Made by a program: the position numbers and the translations under genes | Notes under the pieces: generated by a model | What the model saw: only the letters and a program-made list of their open reading frames with translations | The model's database searches: none | Told to the model about the DNA's origin: nothing | Assembly: GCF_004342025.1 (NCBI RefSeq) | Contig: NZ_SLWN01000006.1 | Span: forward strand, 248,001-312,000 | Origin: Kribbella steppae | GTDB taxonomy: Bacteria > Actinomycetota > Actinomycetes > Propionibacteriales > Kribbellaceae | Direction: 5' to 3' | DNA: 64,000 nucleotides | Part shown: positions 58,601 through 64,000 of the stretch, piece by piece | How positions within the stretch are numbered: the stretch's first letter is position 1 | Layout of the letters: every line of letters starts with the position of its first letter

Positions 58601-59794
58601 ATGGCACGTTCTGGGGCAGGACCCACTGGTGGGAGCTCCCTCTCATTGGCATGGGTCCGCAGAATCCCGGCGACGACCTGGAAGCTTGTGACCCAGACCG
58701 TCGGTGTCTGCCTGCGCTACCGGGTCACCGGACTCGCGGCCGAGGGGGCGTTCTTCGCCATCCTCTCGCTGCCGCCGCTGATCTTCGGGCTGGCCGGAAG
58801 CCTCGGGTACATCGCGAGCCGGTACTTCGAGGTCGAGACGATCGACGAGATCAAGCAGCAGATCGCCGTGCTGGCGGCCCGGGCGCTGACCGACGACTCG
58901 GTCCAGGGCGTGATCGTGCCGACCCTGAACCAGGTCCTGAACGGCGGCCGGCCCGATGTCATCTCGATCGGTTTCGTCCTCGCGCTGTGGTCCGGCAGCC
59001 GCGCGCTGAACGTCTTCGTCGACACCATCACGATCATGTACGGGATGGGCGGCAAGCGCGGCATCGTCCGGACGCGCGCACTGTCCTTCTCCCTGTACTG
59101 CGCCGCCCTCGTCATCGGCGTGATCGTGCTCCCGCTGGTGCTGGCCGGTCCGGACGCGGTGGCCGCGGTGCTTCCGCACCGGCTGGACTTCCTGAACCAG
59201 CTGTACTGGCCGGTCGTCACGATCCTGTCGGCGGGCTTCTTGAACACCCTGTACCACCTGTCGGTGCCGGTGCGGACGCCGTGGGTGTCCGACCTGCCGG
59301 GGTCGTTCCTGGCGCTGTCGATCTGGATCCTGGGCAGCTTCGTGCTGCGCTGGATCCTGCAGAGCACGGTCGGCGGTACGTCGATCTACGGTCCGCTGGC
59401 GGCGCCGATCGCCGTCCTGATGTGGCTCTACATGACGGCGATCGCGGTGCTGATCGGTGCGGCGCTGAATGCGGTGGTGGACCGGTTGTGGCCGCACAAG
59501 TCGCGGGCGATCGAGGCGGCTGAGGTTCAGGCGCGCAAGGACGCCGAGGACGAGGTGGAGCCGGTGATGAAGGCCGAGCCGGAGCCGCACCACCATCACC
59601 CGCTGACCCCGCTCGAGCCGCCGGCGCCCGTCGTACCGACCGATGGCTCGCAGTCGACCCCGGAGGACCCGAATCCCGCCCCTGCGCCCACAGGTGACGC
59701 ACCCCGGCCCGCGGACGGTGCGCCGCGGGCGGACCGCAAGCCGGAGCCGGTCGGAAAACCCGGTGCGCAAACTGAATCCGACGACCTACGCTGA
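58601..59794 (+). CDS. YihY/virulence factor BrkB family membrane protein
   Basis: 397 residues. About six transmembrane helices lie in residues 25-300, with the YihY landmarks AEGAFFAILSLPPLIFGLAG and the long polar loop before GFVLALWSGSRALNVFVDTI. The C-terminal 100 residues are a low-complexity acidic/Pro tail with an EPHHHHPLTP stretch. Once called RNase BN in error, the family has no established function; transport of small anions or lipids has been suggested. The start is the ATG 7 nt after TACGGT. Confidence 0.88.
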   Translation: MARSGAGPTGGSSLSLAWVRRIPATTWKLVTQTVGVCLRYRVTGLAAEGAFFAILSLPPLIFGLAGSLGYIASRYFEVETIDEIKQQIAVLAARALTDDSVQGVIVPTLNQVLNGGRPDVISIGFVLALWSGSRALNVFVDTITIMYGMGGKRGIVRTRALSFSLYCAALVIGVIVLPLVLAGPDAVAAVLPHRLDFLNQLYWPVVTILSAGFLNTLYHLSVPVRTPWVSDLPGSFLALSIWILGSFVLRWILQSTVGGTSIYGPLAAPIAVLMWLYMTAIAVLIGAALNAVVDRLWPHKSRAIEAAEVQARKDAEDEVEPVMKAEPEPHHHHPLTPLEPPAPVVPTDGSQSTPEDPNPAPAPTGDAPRPADGAPRADRKPEPVGKPGAQTESDDLR

Positions 59795-59849
59795 CGACAT
59801 CAGCCGGTTCTTGATCAGGACCGCAGGACTTCGAAGGGAGGCGCCCACC

Positions 59850-59924
59850 ATGACCTTCACCGTATTGCTTGTTGGCGGGGCCCACTGGGCCGACGCTTCC
59901 CGTACTGTCCGTCCGCTGAGCTGA
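59850..59924 (+). CDS. Possible 24-aa peptide upstream of rsgA
   Basis: An ATG with a good Shine-Dalgarno (GGGAGG, 59835-59840) opens 24 codons beginning MTFTVLLVGG and ending RTVRPLS, stop TGA at 59922-59924. It stops 33 nt before rsgA. It could be a leader peptide or a chance frame. The same frame is open upstream without a better start. Confidence 0.35.
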   Translation: MTFTVLLVGGAHWADASRTVRPLS

Positions 59925-59957
59925 TCCCGCGGCCGGACCCTCTGAAAGGTTCGCCGC

Positions 59958-61025
59958 ATGTCAGGCACACTCCAGGCCCTGGGACTCGACAGCACCACGG
60001 CCGAATACTTCGCATCCGTCCCGGACGAGCTCGTGCCGGGGCGCGTCGCCCGGGTCGACAAGGGCCTGGCGACGGTTCTGACCGAGGACGGTCCGGTTCG
60101 CGCGACGTGGTCCGGCGCGCTCCTCGCCGCGATCGCCAGTGACGCCCATGCCGGCCCATGTACAGGGGACTGGGCCGTACTGCGCTACTGGCCGGACGAC
60201 CGGATCACCCTCGAGTGCCTGGCCCCACGCCGTACGGCGATCGTGCGGGCAGAAGTCAGCGGTACGTCGAAGGGCCAGGTGCTGGCCGCCAATGTCGACG
60301 TGATCGCGATCGTGGTCGGCCTGCATCCGGAGCCGAACATCGGCCGGATCGAACGCTTCCTCGCGCTGGCGTGGGAGAGCGGTGCGCGGCCTGTCGTCGT
60401 ACTGACCAAGTCAGACCTCGTCGGCGACGCGGACTCCGTTGCGGACGACGTGGCGCGTGCTGCGCCGGGTGCCGACGTACTGGTGTGCAGTGCGACTACC
60501 GGTGAAGGTCTGTCCTCAGTGCGGGCGTTGCTAGCGGGTGACGCGACTGTGGCGCTGCTGGGGTCGAGTGGTGCGGGCAAGTCGTCGCTGGTGAACGCAC
60601 TGGCCGGTGTGGAGTTGCTGGACGTGCAGGACATCCGTGACGACGGCAAGGGGCGGCACACGTCGGTGCGGCGCGAGCTGATCGTGCTGCCCGGTGGTGG
60701 GGTCGTCATCGACACCCCAGGGCTGCGGGGGATTGGGCTGCAGGAGTCGGGTGAAGGCCTGGCGGCTGCGTTCCCGGACATCACGGCGTTGGCCGAGCAG
60801 TGCAAGTTCAAGGACTGCGCTCACGTGACAGAGCCCGACTGTGCCGTGCGGGCCGCCCTGGAGGACGGAACTCTGCCGCACCGCCGCTACGAGAGTTGGA
60901 CGAAGCTCCAGCGCGAAGCAGCCTTCATGGCCCGCCGCAACGACCTCCGCCTCCGCGCCGAGGCCAAGAAGCAGTGGGCCCGCGCCTCGAAGTCCTACCG
61001 CCGAGACATCAACCCACGCCCGTAA
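59958..61025 (+). CDS. rsgA: Small ribosomal subunit biogenesis GTPase RsgA
   Basis: 355 residues. The GTPase domain is circularly permuted as in RsgA: an N-terminal OB fold, then G4 TKSDLV (about 150), G1 GSSGAGKSSL (about 199) and G3 DTPGLRG (about 250). The C-terminal zinc-binding part is CKFKDCAHVTEPDCAV (Cys-x4-Cys, His, Cys). It acts in late 30S maturation. GAAAGG precedes the ATG. Confidence 0.94.
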   Translation: MSGTLQALGLDSTTAEYFASVPDELVPGRVARVDKGLATVLTEDGPVRATWSGALLAAIASDAHAGPCTGDWAVLRYWPDDRITLECLAPRRTAIVRAEVSGTSKGQVLAANVDVIAIVVGLHPEPNIGRIERFLALAWESGARPVVVLTKSDLVGDADSVADDVARAAPGADVLVCSATTGEGLSSVRALLAGDATVALLGSSGAGKSSLVNALAGVELLDVQDIRDDGKGRHTSVRRELIVLPGGGVVIDTPGLRGIGLQESGEGLAAAFPDITALAEQCKFKDCAHVTEPDCAVRAALEDGTLPHRRYESWTKLQREAAFMARRNDLRLRAEAKKQWARASKSYRRDINPRP

Positions 61026-61058
61026 CGCCCGTTTCTTCCGTAGTGAAAGGATCGGGGT

Positions 61059-61802
61059 ATGGATCGAGCGGTGCTGGTGACTGGGGCTTCTCGGGGGATT
61101 GGTGCGGCGACGGCGCGGGCGTTCGCGGCCGCGGGGGACCGGGTGGCTGTGCATTACAGCTCGTCCGCCGAGGCTGCGGCGATGGTGCTGAAGGAGCTGC
61201 CCGGGTCGGGGCACGTACTCACACAGGCTGATCTTGCCGATCCGGCGGCGATTCAGACGATGGTCGACGACGCCGCGGCGGCTCTGGGCGGCATCGACGT
61301 ACTGGTGAACAACGCCGGCGTGTACCACCCGCATCGGATCCGTGAGGCGACGTACGCCGAATGGCAGCAGGCGTGGGCGGACACGCTCGCGGTGAACCTG
61401 GTCGGCCCGGCGAACGCGGCGTGGTGCGCGGTCCGGCACATGGGCCGTGGCGGACGGATCGTGAACGTGTCGTCGCGCGGTGCGTTCCGGGGCGAGCCGA
61501 ATCAGCCTGCGTACGGCGCCTCGAAGGCCGGCATCGTGTCGTTCACCCAATCACTGGCCCGCGCCCTTGGTCCGGAAGGGATCGCGGTGACCGCGATCGC
61601 ACCCGGCTGGACGACCACCGACATGGCGTCGGTTCACCTTGTCGGCGAAGGCTACGACCGCCGCCGGCTGGAGAGTCCGCTCGAACGCGTCGCCGACCCG
61701 TCGGAGGTCGCCGCAGCCATCCTCTACCTCGCCTCGCCCGAGGCCGAGTTCGCCACCGGCACCGTCCTCGACTTCAACGGCGGCTCGCACCTCCGGATGT
61801 AG
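61059..61802 (+). CDS. Short-chain dehydrogenase/reductase
   Basis: 247 residues, classical SDR: cofactor motif TGASRGIGAATARAF (about 7-21), NNAGVYHPH (about 88), catalytic Ser in VNVSSRGAF and Tyr/Lys in YGASKAG (about 153-159), and the closing FNGGSHLRM. The cofactor preference and substrate are not evident, though the FabG-like length fits a 3-oxoacyl or sugar reductase. It follows rsgA by 33 nt, perhaps on the same transcript. Confidence 0.9.
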   Translation: MDRAVLVTGASRGIGAATARAFAAAGDRVAVHYSSSAEAAAMVLKELPGSGHVLTQADLADPAAIQTMVDDAAAALGGIDVLVNNAGVYHPHRIREATYAEWQQAWADTLAVNLVGPANAAWCAVRHMGRGGRIVNVSSRGAFRGEPNQPAYGASKAGIVSFTQSLARALGPEGIAVTAIAPGWTTTDMASVHLVGEGYDRRRLESPLERVADPSEVAAAILYLASPEAEFATGTVLDFNGGSHLRM

Positions 61803-61808
61803 GAGCGT

Positions 61809-62564
61809 TCAGCCGTCGCCGCCTCCGCCACCGTCGCCCCAGCCACCGTCCATTCCGCCGGCGTCGAACCCGCCGCTCTGGGTGCCGGGGTCGCCCCAGC
61901 CTGCGACTGCACCACCACCCTGACCCTCGAAGCTCGACAGGGCGACGTAGCTCGCGCCCGCGCCCGCCCCGAAGTACCCCATGCCGTACGGCGCGACCGC
62001 AGTGCCGGCCTCCCAGTACGGCACTCGTCGGCTGTGGAACTGGACGAACCTGACCTCAGGTTCATCGCCGGCCCGAATCCGCGCGGCATCCTGTGCACAC
62101 GCCGGGACCGTCCGTGTGCCGACCTTCGGCTGCGTCCAGACCACGTCAGTCGTCGACGGACCGTGCTGTGGATTGAAGAAGCAGGGCACCCTGCGCACAG
62201 GCACCGGCTCGCCCCGCACCCGCGCATGCACACAGACGATCGCGTACCGGCCGGTCGCCAGCGTGTCGGTCACCGCAGTGATGTCTGCGGACTTCCGGAT
62301 GCCCTTGACCGCCTTTTGCGCCGCTTCGTACGCGTCGAGCGCCACCTGATAGTCCGCCCGCCCATCGGCGTCGAGTGCCTGCCCCGGCGCGTGAGCGTCC
62401 AGCCGCTGGAGTTCCTCCCCGAGCAGCGTCACATCCTCGTCGGCAAGCTTGCGGATCTGCTCCAACTCCTCCGCATCACCGCGCCGCGCAGCTCGCCGGT
62501 CCCATCCATACCGACCCGCAAGCACCACCCCACCGCACCCTAGTGCGGCCAATAGCCACAACAT
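61809..62564 (-). CDS. Hypothetical membrane-anchored protein with Gly-rich tail
   Basis: 251 residues. One N-terminal transmembrane segment (about 1-17), a helical region with ADEDVTLLGEELQRLDAHAPGQALDADGRADY (about 42-75), a beta-rich middle including CFFNPQHGPSTTDVVWTQPKVGTR, and a C-terminal 45-residue Gly/Trp tail. The family occurs in actinobacteria without an assigned function. The start is at the ATG that opens the membrane helix. Confidence 0.75.
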   Translation of the reverse strand: MLWLLAALGCGGVVLAGRYGWDRRAARRGDAEELEQIRKLADEDVTLLGEELQRLDAHAPGQALDADGRADYQVALDAYEAAQKAVKGIRKSADITAVTDTLATGRYAIVCVHARVRGEPVPVRRVPCFFNPQHGPSTTDVVWTQPKVGTRTVPACAQDAARIRAGDEPEVRFVQFHSRRVPYWEAGTAVAPYGMGYFGAGAGASYVALSSFEGQGGGAVAGWGDPGTQSGGFDAGGMDGGWGDGGGGGDG

Positions 62565-62662
62565 CTTTCGACGGTACTCCGGTCAGTACCTGGCATCCAC
62601 TGCTCGCGCCGGCACCTGGGCAGGCGCCCTAAAACCGGTCGGCGGTGGGGTGTTCGAGTTGC

Positions 62663-62809
62663 TAGGGTCGCGGCCGTGCATCGAATCATCACCCCGCCGG
62701 CCGCCGCTTAGCGGACGGCCGACGTCACAACGCTCAGGCTCTGACCTGAGCTCCTTCGGGCTGTTCGCAGACGCCGCACCCTTCTTCTTGCGAACACCCG
62801 GAGTGTCTG
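62663..62809 (+). promoter_or_regulatory. Leader with uORF and hairpins before the EamA gene
   Basis: -10 TAGGGT (62663-62668) is 7 nt before a GTG that opens an 11-codon uORF (62676-62711: MHRIITPPAAA, stop TAG). Its stop codon lies in the loop of a strong hairpin: CGGCCG and CCGC arms (62698-62707) with GCGG and CGGCCG (62711-62721). CTCAGG/CCTGAG (62733-62750) and GTTCGCA/TGCGAAC (62763-62795) follow. The EamA ATG at 62810 has GGAG upstream. The layout is that of a ribosome-mediated attenuator. Confidence 0.65.
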
Positions 62810-63661
62810 ATGCATCACCGTCTCGCGCCCTCGACGGCGCGCGGTCTCCTGTACGTCGCCCTGGCCGGAGTCGCCTGGGGCACGGGCGGCCCGACCGGCG
62901 CCCTCCTCTTCCAGTACAGCGGCCTGAACTCGACAGCAATCTCGTTCTGGCGCCTACTCGGCGGCGCCGTCTGGCTCGCCATCGCCTGCGGCGTCCTCGC
63001 CCGCGACCCGATCATCCAGCAGTTCGCCGCCGCCCCGATGCGCTACCTCCTGAGTGGCCTCGGCCTGGCCGTCTGCCAACTGGGCTACTTCGCCGCCATC
63101 CCAAGAGTCGGCGTCGCCGTCGCCACAGTCATCTCCCTCGGCGCCGGCCCCGTGTTCATCGCGTTGGGCGCCCGCGAGCGCATCACCAGCACCTTGCTGG
63201 TCGCCGTACTGGGTCTGGCTCTCCTCATCTCCGGCGGCGGAGGCACCGGCCACGGATCGCTCCCCGGCATCGCCTTGTCGCTCCTGTCAGCCGCCGGCTA
63301 CGCCCTCACCACGCTCCTCAACCGCGACCAGCAGGACCCCATCACCAGCGCCTTCCTCGGCTTCACCGCCGGTGCGATCATCCTGTTGCCCTTGGCAATG
63401 ACCGGCGGCCTCACCCCGGCACCGGTCAGCTGGCCTCTCCTCGCGTACTTCGGCCTGGTCCCGACCGCCCTCGCCTACGCGCTGTTCTACACCGGCCTGC
63501 GAGCGATCCGAGCCTCCACTGCAGCCGTCATCGCCCTCATCGAACCCCTCCTGGCCGCGGCGATCGGCGTACTCGCATTCCACGAGCACCTGACCACCCT
63601 CAGCCTCATCGGCGCCGCCGTACTGCTGGCCGCCGTAGTCCTCCAGGCGATGCGCGAGTAG
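62810..63661 (+). CDS. EamA/DMT-family transporter
   Basis: 283 residues, ten transmembrane helices in two EamA repeats (about 12-140 and 148-280). The second half has the family features LTPAPVSWPLLAYFGLVPTALAYALFYTGLRAIRAS and IEPLLAAAIGVLAFHEHL. Members export amino acids or metabolites, or take up small solutes; the substrate is not set by sequence. It sits behind a 147-nt leader with a uORF. GGAG at 8-nt spacing precedes the ATG. Confidence 0.9.
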   Translation: MHHRLAPSTARGLLYVALAGVAWGTGGPTGALLFQYSGLNSTAISFWRLLGGAVWLAIACGVLARDPIIQQFAAAPMRYLLSGLGLAVCQLGYFAAIPRVGVAVATVISLGAGPVFIALGARERITSTLLVAVLGLALLISGGGGTGHGSLPGIALSLLSAAGYALTTLLNRDQQDPITSAFLGFTAGAIILLPLAMTGGLTPAPVSWPLLAYFGLVPTALAYALFYTGLRAIRASTAAVIALIEPLLAAAIGVLAFHEHLTTLSLIGAAVLLAAVVLQAMRE

Positions 63662-63670
63662 CAGGTGGCC

Positions 63671-64000
63671 TCACGCCTCCGAGGCGCGTTGGAGCCACTC
63701 GCGGATCAGGGCGGCGAAGAGCTCGGGTTGCTCGAGCTGGAGGTTGTGCCCGGCAACATCCAGCACGGCGTACGTCGCGCGCGGATAGTGGGGGAGTAGC
63801 GCGTACTGGTCCTCGAAGCCCGTCACCGAGTCCTGCCTACCGCAGACGATCAGCGTCGGCCGCGCGTAGGCAGGACCGCTCTCCGGCGCGATCGACAGCG
63901 CCCAGTTCTTCTGGATCCGGTCGAGCGCCTCGATGTCGGCCGCAGCGAGCCCGGTCGCGACGTCAGAGCGGTACGCCTCGAGTGCGGCAGCGGTCTGGAC
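63671..64000 (-). CDS. Alpha/beta hydrolase, 3' part only
   Basis: The last 109 codons are in the window; the 5' end lies beyond it. The catalytic acid region is RPTLIVCGRQDSVTGFEDQ and the catalytic His lies in VLDVAGHNLQLEQPE, as in the hydrolase-fold family. The Ser nucleophile must be in the missing part. It is convergent with the EamA gene, 9 nt from its stop. Confidence 0.85.
   Translation of the reverse strand, partial: VQTAAALEAYRSDVATGLAAADIEALDRIQKNWALSIAPESGPAYARPTLIVCGRQDSVTGFEDQYALLPHYPRATYAVLDVAGHNLQLEQPELFAALIREWLQRASEA

Overview
The window is dense, high-GC actinobacterial chromosome. GC-rich third codon positions, short or overlapping gene junctions (ATGA, GTGA, TGATG), many apparently leaderless promoters (TANNNT 6-7 nt before a start codon) and families such as LigC, a DUF1707-FHA protein, a LysM/BTAD membrane protein and a ZTP riboswitch on glyA point to the Actinomycetes. 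The strong preference for GTAC/TACG words would fit Kribbella or a relative, but that genus call is an inference.

Layout. 1-9.1 kb: a secreted PKD-like protein and a large LysM/BTAD membrane protein, a zinc metallopeptidase, an ABC-F ATPase, an enoyl-CoA hydratase and a GATase1-AraC regulator. 9.1-16.9 kb: an SRPBCC/ArsR module with paired palindromic operators, an ABC exporter, a prenyltransferase-LigC pair, a DUF1707-FHA protein, and a three-gene MerR/YnfA operon with a MerR-type promoter. 16.9-17.4 kb: gene remnants carrying a 29-bp tandem duplication. 17.4-19.1 kb: a PhyH dioxygenase with a divergent AraC regulator. 19.1-29.5 kb: an oligosaccharide-type uptake locus (dual ATPase, two permeases, lipoprotein, LacI regulator) beside a GH35 beta-galactosidase and a Gfo/Idh oxidoreductase. 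29.5-38.1 kb: a quinone oxidoreductase under a canonical SoxR box, a ROK regulator, and a six-gene sugar ABC/VOC/AKR/GH1 operon whose promoter shares a motif with the ROK promoter.

38.2-44.3 kb: ZapE, a membrane protein, PPK2, two VOC proteins, a flavin amine oxidase, and the most unusual locus: a ribbon-helix-helix antitoxin-like gene overlapping a gene that fuses a Doc-like domain with a ruined active site to two ClpC-type N-domains. 44.3-50.3 kb: the sulfate assimilation operon (sir, a 49-aa zinc ribbon, cysH, cysD, cysN, sirohydrochlorin chelatase). It runs sulfate to APS to sulfite to sulfide and supplies siroheme, with a possible Cys-Cys leader peptide upstream. 50.3-55.3 kb: an ArsR-MFS pair, DUF1801/RibD-like genes, a divergent TetR/membrane-protein pair and a MarR regulator, most with perfect palindromic operators.

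55.3-64 kb: glyA (strong terminator, ZTP riboswitch), an AidB-like acyl-CoA dehydrogenase, a YihY/BrkB protein, RsgA, an SDR, a hypothetical membrane protein, an EamA transporter behind a leader with an 11-codon uORF and hairpins, and the 3' end of an alpha/beta hydrolase. I see no tRNA, rRNA, CRISPR array, insertion sequence or prophage.
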